Source: Nitratireductor soli (GTDB lineage Bacteria > Pseudomonadota > Alphaproteobacteria > Rhizobiales > Rhizobiaceae). Taken from it: a stretch of 64,000 nucleotides of DNA. The stretch covers positions 1 through 64,000 of the forward strand of contig NZ_LFVY01000017.1 of assembly GCF_001050155.1 (NCBI RefSeq), read 5' to 3'. Each line of letters starts with the position of its first letter. Position 1 is the stretch's first letter. Below, one piece after another: positions 52,604 to 61,486 of this stretch. The translations under genes and the position numbers were made by a program. The notes below the pieces were generated by a model. It saw only the letters and a list, made by a program, of their open reading frames with translations. It was not told the origin of the DNA and ran no database searches.

Positions 52604-53287
52604 TCAGGCGCGGCCGTCATTGACCGCCAGGGCAATGGCGTCCCGCAATTCCTCCAGTCCCTCGCCCTTTTCCGACGAGGTGGCGACGATCTGCGGAAAA
52701 GCGGCAGCGCGCTTCTTCAGCTTCGTTTCCGTTTCGCCCATGAGGCGCAGGACAGCCGGCGGCTTGATCTTGTCGGCCTTGGTCAGCACCACCTGATAGG
52801 AGACGGCGGCCTTGTCGAGCAGGTCCATCACCTCATCGTCGTTCTTCTTGATGCCGTGGCGTGAATCGATCAGCAGAAAGACGCGCTTCAGCGTGACGCG
52901 GCCGCGCAGATAGTCGAAGACCAGCCTGGTCCATGCGTCCACCTGCTCCTTCGGCGCCTGGGCGAAGCCGTAGCCCGGCATGTCGATCAGCGCCATCGGC
53001 GGCAGATCGCCGGCCTCGCCGGAATAACCCTCGGGCACGAAGAAATTCAGCTCCTGCGTGCGCCCCGGCGTGTTGGAGGTGCGCGCCAGGCCGCGCCGCG
53101 AGAGCAGCGCATTGATGAGCGACGACTTGCCGACGTTCGAGCGGCCGGCAAATGCCACTTCCGCCGGCCCCTCCGGCGGCAGGAACTTCATCGACGGCGC
53201 GCCGCGAATGAAGGTCCACGGCCGGGTGAAAACCGTCTGGTCCAGCTTCGTGCCGCCGGAAGCAGCACCTTGTCCTGATGTGGTCAC
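52604..53287 (-). CDS. engB: Ribosome biogenesis GTP-binding protein EngB (YihA/YsxC)
   Basis: 227-residue TRAFAC GTPase needed for large ribosomal subunit assembly. It has G1 [18 protein letters not shown] near residue 45, G2 NTPGRTQ, G3 [10 protein letters not shown] near 100, G4 VLTKADKI near 168 and G5 TSSEKGEGL. The frame begins at GTG 53287. In related genomes it stands between yidC and argB. Confidence 0.95.
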   Translation of the reverse strand: MTTSGQGAASGGTKLDQTVFTRPWTFIRGAPSMKFLPPEGPAEVAFAGRSNVGKSSLINALLSRRGLARTSNTPGRTQELNFFVPEGYSGEAGDLPPMALIDMPGYGFAQAPKEQVDAWTRLVFDYLRGRVTLKRVFLLIDSRHGIKKNDDEVMDLLDKAAVSYQVVLTKADKIKPPAVLRLMGETETKLKKRAAAFPQIVATSSEKGEGLEELRDAIALAVNDGRA

Positions 53288-53378
53288 GCCAATGTCTCCA
53301 GTCTCATCCTGAACGGCATCAAGACTGCCGAGGCATTTGTCAACAGGCGAGGCCTGTTCACGGCACCCGCCAGCACGC

Positions 53379-54017
53379 CTACCTGGCAGTTGCCAGCGCC
53401 GAAAGGTCGCCGCCGCGAATGGCCGCCAGGTTGCGGGTGATCTTTTCCGCCGGCCAGTACCACCAGGCGATATCGAGGAGTGCGGCCACGGTCTTTTCGT
53501 CGAAACGCAGGCGGATCACCCGCGCCGGATTGCCGGCGACGATGGCGAAAGGCGGAACATCGCCGGCGACGACCGCATGCGCGCCGATCACCGCGCCATC
53601 GCCGACCGTCACGCCGGGCATGATGCGCGCCTCGCGGCCGATCCACACATCGTTGCCGACCACCGTGTCGCCGCGGCTCGCCGCCACATAGGCCGACGCG
53701 TCGAAATCCTTCTCCCAGCCATTGCCGAAGATGTTGAACGGATAGGTGGAGAAGCCCGTCATCAGGTGGTTCGCACCGTTCATGATGAACGTCACGCCAT
53801 GGGCGATGGCGACGAAATTCTTGATGATCAGCCGATCGCCATAAAATTCGAAGTGATAGAGGACGTTGTCGTCCTCGAACCGCTCTGCGCCGTCCGGGTC
53901 GTCATAATAGGAATAATCACCGATCTCGATGGTCGGGCGCGTGATGAAGTTCTTGAGAAACACCGTGCGGGGAAACCCCGCCATCGGATAGGGCGTCGAG
54001 GGATTGGGTCCATGCAT
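53379..54017 (-). CDS. Vat-like xenobiotic (streptogramin A) O-acetyltransferase
   Basis: 212-residue left-handed beta-helix acetyltransferase of the CatB/Vat class. It carries the Vat hallmarks [50 protein letters not shown] (containing the catalytic His), [26 protein letters not shown] and [12 protein letters not shown] 54017 follows GGAGGT. It may inactivate streptogramin A or acetylate another hydroxylated compound. Chromosomal Vat homologues in environmental bacteria are not always resistance genes. Confidence 0.92.
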   Translation of the reverse strand: MHGPNPSTPYPMAGFPRTVFLKNFITRPTIEIGDYSYYDDPDGAERFEDDNVLYHFEFYGDRLIIKNFVAIAHGVTFIMNGANHLMTGFSTYPFNIFGNGWEKDFDASAYVAASRGDTVVGNDVWIGREARIMPGVTVGDGAVIGAHAVVAGDVPPFAIVAGNPARVIRLRFDEKTVAALLDIAWWYWPAEKITRNLAAIRGGDLSALATAR

Positions 54018-54171
54018 GAGGGACCTCCATGATCGTCGAACAAGGGTGCGTGACACGGCCGCGTCCGACGGGTCGGAAGGCTGGGGCGGACCTCATCCCC
54101 GGCGGCGTGCTGAATGCGCGGTCCCTCTATCGGGTCATGAATGCTGTCTCCTGATCGGGAGCGCCTTTATA

Positions 54172-54208
54172 AACGAAAATCCGCCGGGAACAAGGCGTGC
54201 CGGCGGAT
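54172..54208 (-). terminator. Rho-independent terminator after the DUF1772 gene
   Basis: On the minus strand ATCCGCCGG, a 12-base loop, CCGGCGGAT, then TTTTCGTTT. It separates the NmrA-DUF1772 unit from the acetyltransferase gene downstream. Confidence 0.8.
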
Positions 54209-54216
54209 CCCGGGTT

Positions 54217-54660
54217 TCAGGCGCGCTGGACGAGCGCCAACGCGAAGCTCGCCAATGCCGCCAGCGAGGCGAGCGTGCGGACATGGTTCCACATCACCCA
54301 GCGCGACAGGTAGTCGCGCCACAGATCCGCGCCCTGGATGCTCGCCGGATCGACCTTGGCCAAGGCCTCGTTCATCGGCACGTTGAAAACAACCGTCACC
54401 AGGAAGGTGCCGACGACATAGAGGATGCCGCCGGCAAGCAGGTAGACACTTCCCGGTGCGCTCAAGTTTAGCAGCGCCAGGACACCGAGCACGATGCCGA
54501 GCAGCGCCGTGCCGAAGAAGGCGGCGAAGAAGAACGGGTTCAGCACCGTCACGTTGATCGCCTGCATCACCGTATTGGAGAAGGTGAAGAAGAACCCGGC
54601 CATCAACCCCGCGCTGAGCGTGGCAAGCAGGGTCAGGACAAGCAGAAGGCGGTCCGACAT
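54217..54660 (-). CDS. DUF1772 (anthrone oxygenase-like) membrane protein
   Basis: 147 residues from ATG 54660. Four membrane helices with the DUF1772 pattern (GFFFTFSNTVMQAINVTVLN, VFNVPMNEALAKVDP, WNHVRTLASLAA). Some fungal members are anthrone oxygenases. The bacterial role is unknown. Its start lies 34 bases after the NmrA-family stop, so the two form a unit likely controlled by the divergent TetR gene. Confidence 0.88.
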   Translation of the reverse strand: MSDRLLLVLTLLATLSAGLMAGFFFTFSNTVMQAINVTVLNPFFFAAFFGTALLGIVLGVLALLNLSAPGSVYLLAGGILYVVGTFLVTVVFNVPMNEALAKVDPASIQGADLWRDYLSRWVMWNHVRTLASLAALASFALALVQRA

Positions 54661-54694
54661 GGCATTGTCTCCTTTTCGCAAGTGAGCTGGATTC

Positions 54695-55549
54695 TCAGGA
54701 ACCGGCAGCCGCTTCCGGCACATACCACACACCCGTCGCCGCCGTCGCAGCGGCGTAGGCGGAAAAATCACGCGGCGGCCGGCCGAGCGCACGCTGGACG
54801 CCGTCCGCCAGGCTTTCGTTGCGCCCGTCGAGCACCTGGGTGAAGAGCTCCAGGAGCAGGTCGATGAAGGGCTGCGGCACGTCCTGCGCGTGCAGGCCGG
54901 CGATGAAGTCGTCCACCGGAATGCGCACGAAGCGGATGTCGCGACCGGTGGCCTTGCCGATCTCCGCGACCACCTCCGGGAACGTCATCAGACGCGGACC
55001 GGTCAGCTCATAAAGCTCGCCCACATGCCCCTTCTCGGTGAAGGCGGCGAAGGCGATATCGGCGATGTCGTCGGCATCGACGAAGGGCTCGCGCACGTCG
55101 CCCACCGGCAGCGCGACTTCCCCCGCGAGAACCGCATCAAGCAGGAAGGCTTCGCTGAAATTCTGGAAGAACCAGTCGGCGCGCAGCACGGTCCATTCCG
55201 CACCGGTCGCCATCAGCAGCCGTTCGGCCTTCTCGGCGCCCTCCTCGCCGCGCCCAGACAGGAGAACCAGACGCTTCACGCCCTTGTCGACCGCCCGCCT
55301 GGCGAAGGCTTCGACGGTCTCGGCAGCGCCTGGCAGGGAGAGGTCGGGGAAGTAGCTGAGATAGGCGGCGCTTATGCCGTCCAGCGCGCCGTCCCAGGTG
55401 GCGGGATCCTCCCAATCGAAGGGAATGTCGGCGCGGCGCGAGCCGATGCGCACGGGAATACCGGCGGCCGTCAGCCGCTCGGCAAGGCGCCGGCCGGTCT
55501 TGCCGGTTCCGCCCGTGATGAGGATGGGTTTTTGCGCGGTGACGGTCAT
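54695..55549 (-). CDS. NmrA-like NAD(P)H-binding oxidoreductase/sensor
   Basis: 284-residue atypical short-chain dehydrogenase. The dinucleotide motif ITGGTGKTGRRLAERL is near residue 11. LVLLSGRGEE and FVDADDIADIAFAAF follow, as in NmrA/AzoB-like proteins. The catalytic YxxxK is not obvious. Divergent from the TetR gene across an operator-like palindrome. Confidence 0.88.
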   Translation of the reverse strand: MTVTAQKPILITGGTGKTGRRLAERLTAAGIPVRIGSRRADIPFDWEDPATWDGALDGISAAYLSYFPDLSLPGAAETVEAFARRAVDKGVKRLVLLSGRGEEGAEKAERLLMATGAEWTVLRADWFFQNFSEAFLLDAVLAGEVALPVGDVREPFVDADDIADIAFAAFTEKGHVGELYELTGPRLMTFPEVVAEIGKATGRDIRFVRIPVDDFIAGLHAQDVPQPFIDLLLELFTQVLDGRNESLADGVQRALGRPPRDFSAYAAATAATGVWYVPEAAAGS

Positions 55550-55567
55550 TTCTCGTTCCCTTCGATT

Positions 55568-55615
55568 AAATGTGAGTAAGTCTCATATTTGCAAAAGTGA
55601 TAAATCCTCATATTA
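55568..55615. promoter_or_regulatory. TetR-type operator pair
   Basis: A palindrome AAATGTGAG-TAAGT-CTCATATTT at 55568-55590 (8 of 9 positions pair) is followed by a second half site CTCATATTA at 55607-55615 with a weaker partner. Both are AT-rich, and their centres lie 25 bases apart in the gap between the divergent NmrA and TetR genes. A likely binding site of the TetR protein. Confidence 0.6.
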
Positions 55616-55652
55616 TGTCTGTCAAGCAGCAAAACGGATTCGGAGCGCGACG

Positions 55653-56288
55653 ATGGAAAACGCCGACATGCAACGGGCAGTGGAAACGGTGCAGGCGGCG
55701 CGGCGCAATCCGAGCCAGAAGCGCAGCCGCGAACGGGTCGAGCGGATACTCTCGGTCGCCTCCGGCATCATCGAGGCAAGCGGCAGCGACCAGATGAAGA
55801 TGAGCGAGGTGGCGGCGCGCGCCGGCATCTCCATCGGCTCGCTATACCAGTATTTTCCCGACAAGGCGGCGATCATCCGCACGCTGGCCGAGCATTACAA
55901 CGCGCTCGGGCGCGACTGCATCGGCGCGGCGCTGGAAGGCGTTTCGACCCCGGCCGAGCTCGAGCGCGCTTTCAGCGAACTGGTCGATACCTATTACGGC
56001 ATGTTCCTCGCCGAGCCGGTGATGCGCGACATCTGGTCGGGCACCCAGGCCGACAAGGCGCTGTGCGACCTGGACCTTGCCGATGCGCGGGCCAATGGCG
56101 ACACGCTGGCCGCGGCCATGATGCGTGTCGCACCCGGACGCGAGGCAGACAAGGTCGGGTCGGCAGCCTTGCTGATCATGCATCTGGGGGAGGCGACGAT
56201 GCGGCTGGCCATCCAGGTGGGGGAAGAAAAAGGGCGCGCGCTGGTGGATGACTACAAGCGCATCGTCCTGCGCGAGATGCTCGACTGA
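55653..56288 (+). CDS. TetR/AcrR-family transcriptional regulator
   Basis: 211 residues from ATG 55653. The N-terminal TetR helix-turn-helix has ERILSVASGIIEASGSDQMK and VAARAGISIGSLYQYFPDKA. The C-terminal ligand domain is variable. Divergent from the NmrA-DUF1772 genes, which it probably represses. It ends at a shared terminator with yidC. Confidence 0.93.
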   Translation: MENADMQRAVETVQAARRNPSQKRSRERVERILSVASGIIEASGSDQMKMSEVAARAGISIGSLYQYFPDKAAIIRTLAEHYNALGRDCIGAALEGVSTPAELERAFSELVDTYYGMFLAEPVMRDIWSGTQADKALCDLDLADARANGDTLAAAMMRVAPGREADKVGSAALLIMHLGEATMRLAIQVGEEKGRALVDDYKRIVLREMLD

Positions 56289-56300
56289 GAAGCCGCGAAA

Positions 56301-56328
56301 CAAAAAAGGCCCGCGATGCGGGCCTTTT
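56301..56328. terminator. Bidirectional terminator between TetR and yidC genes
   Basis: GGCCCGC-GAT-GCGGGCC stem with AAAAAA on the left and TTTT on the right. It serves the convergent TetR (plus) and yidC (minus) genes. Confidence 0.85.
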
Positions 56329-56343
56329 CGGGAATGGTCCCGG

Positions 56344-58146
56344 CTATTCAGCCGGTTTCGGTTTCCTCTTGAACAAGCTGATCAGATTGTCCCACAGCTC
56401 GATCTTGGCGCCCTGGCGCTTCATGATCACGCCCTGCTGGAGGATCGACAGGAAGTTGTTCCATGCCCAGTAGATCACCAGACCCGCCGGGAAGGTCGCC
56501 AGCATGAAGGTGAAGACCACCGGCATCCAGGTGAAGATCATCGCCTGGGTCGGGTCGGGCGGCGTCGGGTTCATGCGCATCTGCAGGAACATGGTGACGC
56601 CCATGATCAACGGCCAGACGCCGATCATCAGGAAGGCCGGCACGGCGAAGGGCAGAAGGCCGAAGAGGTTGAAGATCGAGGTCGGATCGGGTGCCGCCAG
56701 ATCCTGGATCCAGCCGAAGAACGGCGCGTGCCGCATCTCGATCGTCACATAAAGCACCTTGTACAGGGCGAAGAAGACCGGGATCTGCAAAAGCACCGGC
56801 CAGCAGCCGGCGATCGGATTGATCTTCTCCTTCTTGTACAGCTCCATCATTGCCTGCTGCTGCTTCATCTTGTCGTCCGCGTATTTCTCGCGGATCTCCA
56901 GCATGGCGGGCTGCACCATCTTCATGTTCGCCATCGATTTGTACGATTTGTTGGCAAGCGGGAAGAAGATCAGCTTGACGACAACCGTCGTGGCGAGGAT
57001 CGCCAGGCCGAAATTGCCGAGCAGCTTGTACAGCCAGTCGATCAGATGGAACATCGGCTTGGTGATGAAGTAGAACCAGCCCCAGTCGATCAGCAGCTCG
57101 AATTTACGCACGCCGCGTTCGGTCTCATAGGCGTCGACGATGCCGACTTCCTTGGCTCCGGCGAAGATCATCGTCTCCGTGCTGGCGGTCGCGCCGTCGG
57201 CCACGGTGATCTCGTCGGTCAGGTAGTCGGCCTGATACCGCGGAGTGTTGTCACCGGAATAGGAGTAGCGCGGCTGGAATTCCCAGCCGGTCTGCGGCAC
57301 CAGCGCGACGGCCCAGTATTTATCGGTGATGCCGAGCCAACCATCAGAGGATTTCCCCGGAGTGACGCGCTTGGCTTCCTCGACGTCGGAATAGTCGATC
57401 TCCTGCAGCCCCTCCTCGCCCGTGACGCCGATCAGGCCTTCATGCAGGATGTAGATGCCGGAGGTGTCCGGCGTGCCGATGCGGGTGGTGCGGCCGTAAT
57501 TGCGCAGGGCGACCGGCGCGCCCGAGGCATTCTGCACCGTATCGGAGAAGGTGAACATGTAGTTCTCGTCCACGGACACCCGGCGCGTGAATGTCAGCCC
57601 CTTCTCGTTGGTGTAGGTCAGCGTAACCGGGCTCGCAGGGGTAAGGGCCGCGCCCTCGGCCAACGTCCACACCGTGTCGGGGCCAGGCATCGCGCCGTTG
57701 GCCGCGTCGCTGACATAGCCGGTCTCGGCGTAGTAGCCGTCCGGTTGGCCCGAAGGGTTGAGCAGCCGGATATTGGGCGAATCCTTTCTCACCGTGACCC
57801 GGTAATCCTTGAGCAGCAGGTCGTCGAGGCGCGCGCCCATCAGATTGATGGTGCCGGAGAGGCGTGGCGTTTCGATCTTCACGCGCTCGGCGGCGGCCAA
57901 TGTCGTTGCTCGGTCCGGCGGGGTCTGGGCGGCGCTGCCGCTGCCGGCCTGAGGCGTTGGAATGCCAATGCTCTCACCATCGGAAGTGCCGGAGCCCGGC
58001 GCCGTCTTCTCGGCGGCCTGCTCGGCTTCGATCCGCGCTGCCTCGCGCTGCGTCTCGATGCGCGGGTTCATGTAGAAAACCTGCCATACGGTCAGGATCA
58101 GCACAGACAGCGCGATCGTGATGAGAAAATTCCGGTTGTTGTCCAT
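56344..58146 (-). CDS. yidC: Membrane protein insertase YidC
   Basis: 600 residues from ATG 58146. An N-terminal helix (FLITIALSVLILTVWQVFYM) is followed by the large periplasmic beta domain (about 60-350) and the five-helix insertase core near the C-terminus (YKLLGNFGLAILATTVVVKL, GCWPVLLQIPVFFALYKVLY). It inserts inner membrane proteins with or without SecYEG. The order rpmH-rnpA-yidC is conserved. The TTG immediately before the ATG is not preferred. Confidence 0.97.
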   Translation of the reverse strand: MDNNRNFLITIALSVLILTVWQVFYMNPRIETQREAARIEAEQAAEKTAPGSGTSDGESIGIPTPQAGSGSAAQTPPDRATTLAAAERVKIETPRLSGTINLMGARLDDLLLKDYRVTVRKDSPNIRLLNPSGQPDGYYAETGYVSDAANGAMPGPDTVWTLAEGAALTPASPVTLTYTNEKGLTFTRRVSVDENYMFTFSDTVQNASGAPVALRNYGRTTRIGTPDTSGIYILHEGLIGVTGEEGLQEIDYSDVEEAKRVTPGKSSDGWLGITDKYWAVALVPQTGWEFQPRYSYSGDNTPRYQADYLTDEITVADGATASTETMIFAGAKEVGIVDAYETERGVRKFELLIDWGWFYFITKPMFHLIDWLYKLLGNFGLAILATTVVVKLIFFPLANKSYKSMANMKMVQPAMLEIREKYADDKMKQQQAMMELYKKEKINPIAGCWPVLLQIPVFFALYKVLYVTIEMRHAPFFGWIQDLAAPDPTSIFNLFGLLPFAVPAFLMIGVWPLIMGVTMFLQMRMNPTPPDPTQAMIFTWMPVVFTFMLATFPAGLVIYWAWNNFLSILQQGVIMKRQGAKIELWDNLISLFKRKPKPAE

Positions 58147-58154
58147 CAAGGTCC

Positions 58155-58520
58155 TTAGCCCCTTTCACGCCCTCGACCGGCTTCACCGATGCGGCGGGAA
58201 AGCTCGTCTTGCAGAGAGGCGAATGGCGCATCGAGTATCGAGCGCCGCGCCACAATCACATAGTCCTTGCCGGCCGCCATGTCATGGGCTGCGTGGGTAC
58301 GGCAAGCTTCTTTCAACCGCCGGCGAATGCGGTTTCGCACAACCGCGTTGCCAACCTTCTTGGTGACCGTAATGCCGAGCCGCGGCGCGCCTTGGTCGCC
58401 GCGATCCAGCACTTCAAGCAGAAAAAGCCGTCCACGCCGTTTTTCACCACGGCGGACAGCCAGAAAATCGGCACGCTTCTTAAGGCGCGCCGGGGGGTGT
58501 GCGACTGGCCGGTCCACCAT
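58155..58520 (-). CDS. rnpA: Ribonuclease P protein component
   Basis: 121-residue basic protein that assists RNase P RNA in tRNA 5' processing. It shows the family opening [19 protein letters not shown] and the RNR motif as [15 protein letters not shown] near residue 60. It lies between rpmH and yidC. Confidence 0.96.
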   Translation of the reverse strand: MVDRPVAHPPARLKKRADFLAVRRGEKRRGRLFLLEVLDRGDQGAPRLGITVTKKVGNAVVRNRIRRRLKEACRTHAAHDMAAGKDYVIVARRSILDAPFASLQDELSRRIGEAGRGRERG

Positions 58521-58543
58521 ATTTCCGGCCTTGCCTGCAAGGC

Positions 58544-58678
58544 TTAGGCGGACAGCCGCTTGCGGCCACGATTGCGGCGGGCCGCGATGACGCGGCGGCC
58601 GCCCGTGGTGGCCATGCGGGCGCGAAAGCCGTGCCGGCGCTTGCGGACGATCTTCGAGGGCTGATAAGTGCGCTTCAT
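58544..58678 (-). CDS. rpmH: 50S ribosomal protein L34
   Basis: A 44-codon gene. Translation begins [20 protein letters not shown] and ends [11 protein letters not shown], matching L34 throughout. It stands 23 bases upstream of rnpA, with a strong promoter further upstream at 58804-58832. The ATG is at 58678-58676. Confidence 0.98.
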   Translation of the reverse strand: MKRTYQPSKIVRKRRHGFRARMATTGGRRVIAARRNRGRKRLSA

Positions 58679-58803
58679 TTATTTTAATACCGCGGAGTGC
58701 GGCCCTTCTTCATACTGCTGCATTTGCACAGGAGCTTTGCTTTTCGGGTCCGGCCGGAGGCACAACTGCGCGCCGCCGGGCACAACACCCAAGCGTGGCC
58801 GGG

Positions 58804-58832
58804 CTTATAGGGAGAGGGGCGCGAAAAGTCAA
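58804..58832 (-). promoter_or_regulatory. Sigma70-type promoter for rpmH-rnpA-yidC
   Basis: On the minus strand TTGACT (58832-58827), a 17-base spacer, TATAAG (58809-58804). Both hexamers are close to consensus with ideal spacing. The leader to rpmH is about 120 bases. Confidence 0.8.
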
Positions 58833-58847
58833 TCAAACCGCGCGGCA

Positions 58848-58916
58848 TCGCGCGGATTGTCGCGCGGATTGTCGCGCCCTGCGCCGGCCGTTGAAAACCG
58901 GAAGCGGTTTTCAACA
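58848..58916. repeat. Short tandem repeat and perfect hairpin
   Basis: The word GCGCGGATTGTC occurs twice in direct repeat. It is followed by a perfect 11-base hairpin, GTTGAAAACCG / CGGTTTTCAAC with a 4-base loop, at 58890-58915. It lies just downstream of the DUF937 gene; there is no T-run. Confidence 0.65.
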
Positions 58917-58940
58917 AGCAGGACGCCGGTTTCGGTGATC

Positions 58941-59909
58941 TCAGCGGCGGCGTTCGAGGCCCTGGCGGAACTGCTCGAAGATGTTCTCCACGCCGCGCTC
59001 GTAATCGTCGCGCGACTTGCGGCCGGTCTCGAACATCTGGCCGAACAGATCATCGTACGGGTTGCGCTGACGGCCGCTCGGAGTGGCCTGCGGCTCCTGG
59101 CGAGGCTCCGGCGCGCGGCGCGGCTGGGCCTGAGGCTGGGATCGAGGCTGCGGTTCGGCGCGGCCGGCGCCTTGCGCATTGCGCAGGAACTCGTCGAAGA
59201 TCTGGCCAAGCGGGTTGTCGGTTTGCCCGCCGGGCGCCTGGCGCCGCTGCGTCGTGCCGCCCGCGCCACCGCCGAACATACCCTCGAGAATCTGGCCGAG
59301 CGGATTATCGGACGGGCTTGTTCCTGTTGGCCTGCGGCCTGTCGGCGCACGGCCTTGCGGCATGCCCTGCCCGCCGGATTGATTGCCCATCTGGCGCATC
59401 ATCTGCTCCATCAGCTCACCCAGCATGCCGCCGCCGGCGGCCTGGGCTTGTTGCTGAGGGGCCTGTTGCTGCGGGGCTGCCTGCATCTGCCCGGTCGACT
59501 GTTTGAACAGGCCGCCCATGATCATCGAGGCCAGCACGGGAAGCATCTGCTTCAACACGTCCTGGCCGATGCCCGTTGCCTGGGCGGCATGGCTGGCGAC
59601 GGCGCGGCTGACCTCCTTCGAACCGAACAGGTGGCCAAGAATGCCATTGCCTTCAGCCATGCCCTCCGGCGTGAAGGCTTTCGCGGCGTTCTCGAAGTAA
59701 TCGGCATGCTGGCCCGAGGCCAGGGCGCCGAGAAAATTGCCCGTGCCATAGGGATCCGACGCGTTGCGCTTCAATCCCTGGCTGAACGCCGGCAGCAGCG
59801 CTTCCATCGCGTCCTGCGCCTGTTTTTGCGAAAGGCCGAACTGCCTGGCCAATTGCTCGACGCCCTGGCCATGCCCGGCATTGTTGAGCATTTCGAACAA
59901 GGGAAGCAT
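58941..59909 (-). CDS. DUF937 domain protein
   Basis: 322 residues. The N-terminal DUF937 helical domain (about 1-130) contains QLARQFGLSQKQAQDAMEAL and ends with LPVLASMIMGGLF. A Gln/Gly/Pro-rich tail follows, with a repeated DNPLGQI motif (about residues 202 and 230) and a basic C-terminal helix. Function is unknown. Abundant low-complexity sequence suggests an oligomeric or scaffolding role, which is inference. Confidence 0.85.
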   Translation of the reverse strand: MLPLFEMLNNAGHGQGVEQLARQFGLSQKQAQDAMEALLPAFSQGLKRNASDPYGTGNFLGALASGQHADYFENAAKAFTPEGMAEGNGILGHLFGSKEVSRAVASHAAQATGIGQDVLKQMLPVLASMIMGGLFKQSTGQMQAAPQQQAPQQQAQAAGGGMLGELMEQMMRQMGNQSGGQGMPQGRAPTGRRPTGTSPSDNPLGQILEGMFGGGAGGTTQRRQAPGGQTDNPLGQIFDEFLRNAQGAGRAEPQPRSQPQAQPRRAPEPRQEPQATPSGRQRNPYDDLFGQMFETGRKSRDDYERGVENIFEQFRQGLERRR

Positions 59910-60009
59910 GGATTTCTCCTCTCAAGGACACGGCATCACGACCGGCGCTCGGCGCCGTTGCGTGACGATAGAACATTTTGCCGGTGAGTGAAATCGGGAT
60001 CGCCCGGCC

Positions 60010-61383
60010 TCAGTAAGCCTGTTCGATGAAGACCGGCTCGATCGAACCACCCCAGCGCGTGTTGAAGGCGTTGGCGAGTTCCTCGGCGCTGGTCGTGCCA
60101 CGCGCGACGACCTCGTCAAGCGGGCTGAGAAAGCTCGCCTCGTCATAGCCTTCGGCGTTGACGCGACCGCGGTTCTTCAAGCCGAGGCGCGAGATGACCA
60201 GCACTTCACGCGCCGTATCGCGCAGCCGGTGATTGCGAAATTGCGTCGACAGGCCTTCGCGCGGCACCGCGTCGCGCATTGCCTGAACCTCATCGAACGA
60301 CCAATCGGCGGTCAATTCCTCCGCCGCGTCGAGCGCTTCGTCGTCATACAACAACCCGACCCAGAAGGCCGGCAGCGCGCAGATGCGCCGCCACGGACCG
60401 CCATCGGCGCCGCGCATTTCCAGAAAGCGTTTCAGGCGGACGTCGGGGAACAGCGTCGAAAGATGGTTCGACCAGTCGCCGATGGTCGGCCAGCCATCGC
60501 TGATCTCGTTCTTCAGCGCGCCGGCCATGAACTGGCGGAAGGTGACATGGGTGCAATCGTGATAACGCCCATCGCGGATGACGAAATACATCGGCACATC
60601 GAGCGCCCATTCCACATAATCGGCAATGCCGAAGCGCGGTGAGAAGACGAACGGCAGCAGGCCTGAGCGCTGGTTGTCGGTGTCGCGCCAGATTTCGCCG
60701 CGCCAGGACTGGAAGCCGTTCAGGCGTCCCTCGGTAAAGGGCGAGTTGGCGAACAGCGCCGTCGATAAGGGCTGCAGGCGTTGCGCCACCTGCATCTTGC
60801 GGCGCATGTCGGCCTCGGAGGAAAAGTCGAGGTTCACCTGGATCGTGCAGGTCCGATACATCATGTCGAGGCCCTGGCTGCCGACCTTCGGCATGTAATT
60901 CGTCATGATCTGGTAGCGGGATTTCGGCATTTTCGGCGTTTCGGCCAGCGTCCATTTCGGGCTGCCGCCGAGCCCGACGAAGCGGATGCCGAGCGGCTCG
61001 GCGATCTCGCGCAATTGCGCCAGATGCGCGTTGCCCTCCCGGCAGGTCTGGTGCAGCGTCTCGAGCGGCGCCCCCGACAGTTCGAACTGGCCGCCCGGCT
61101 CAAGCGAAATGGCGCCCTGCCCCGTCGGTTCGACCAGGCCGATGATGTTGCCCGCGTCCTCGATCGGATCCCAGCCGAGCGTCCGCTGCATCCCCTCGAG
61201 AAGCGCGCGGATACCGCGCTCCCCCTCGTAGGGCACCGGGCGATTGCCATCGACGTAGAAGGGGAATTTCTCGTGCTCGGTGCCGATGCGCCATTTTTCC
61301 CTGGGCTTGCAGCCCATGGCGATGTCGGCAACAAGGTCGTCGACCCGCTCGATCGGCCGATTGTCGGTGGTGTCACGGGCCAT
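60010..61383 (-). CDS. gshA: Glutamate-cysteine ligase
   Basis: 457 residues from ATG 61383 behind AGGAGG. This is the plant/proteobacterial GCS2-type glutamate-cysteine ligase, the first step of glutathione synthesis. It has GTEHEKFPFYVDG, GAISLEPGGQFELSGAPLET and MYRTCTIQVNLDFSSEADM. The catalytic acidic residues lie in the EPGGQFE region. It matches the family length. Confidence 0.95.
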   Translation of the reverse strand: MARDTTDNRPIERVDDLVADIAMGCKPREKWRIGTEHEKFPFYVDGNRPVPYEGERGIRALLEGMQRTLGWDPIEDAGNIIGLVEPTGQGAISLEPGGQFELSGAPLETLHQTCREGNAHLAQLREIAEPLGIRFVGLGGSPKWTLAETPKMPKSRYQIMTNYMPKVGSQGLDMMYRTCTIQVNLDFSSEADMRRKMQVAQRLQPLSTALFANSPFTEGRLNGFQSWRGEIWRDTDNQRSGLLPFVFSPRFGIADYVEWALDVPMYFVIRDGRYHDCTHVTFRQFMAGALKNEISDGWPTIGDWSNHLSTLFPDVRLKRFLEMRGADGGPWRRICALPAFWVGLLYDDEALDAAEELTADWSFDEVQAMRDAVPREGLSTQFRNHRLRDTAREVLVISRLGLKNRGRVNAEGYDEASFLSPLDEVVARGTTSAEELANAFNTRWGGSIEPVFIEQAY

Positions 61384-61486
61384 GGGCATGCCTCCTGCCA
61401 TTCTCTGATCGCGACAGATGGACCATGCTGACAATGCGGTTCAAGCAAAAAGTGCTGATGGTGCGACAACTTCTCTTGATGCTGCG

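Noticed and set aside
58684-58917. A 77-codon minus-strand frame upstream of rpmH
   Set aside because: It covers the rpmH promoter and a hairpin; there is no conserved protein character.
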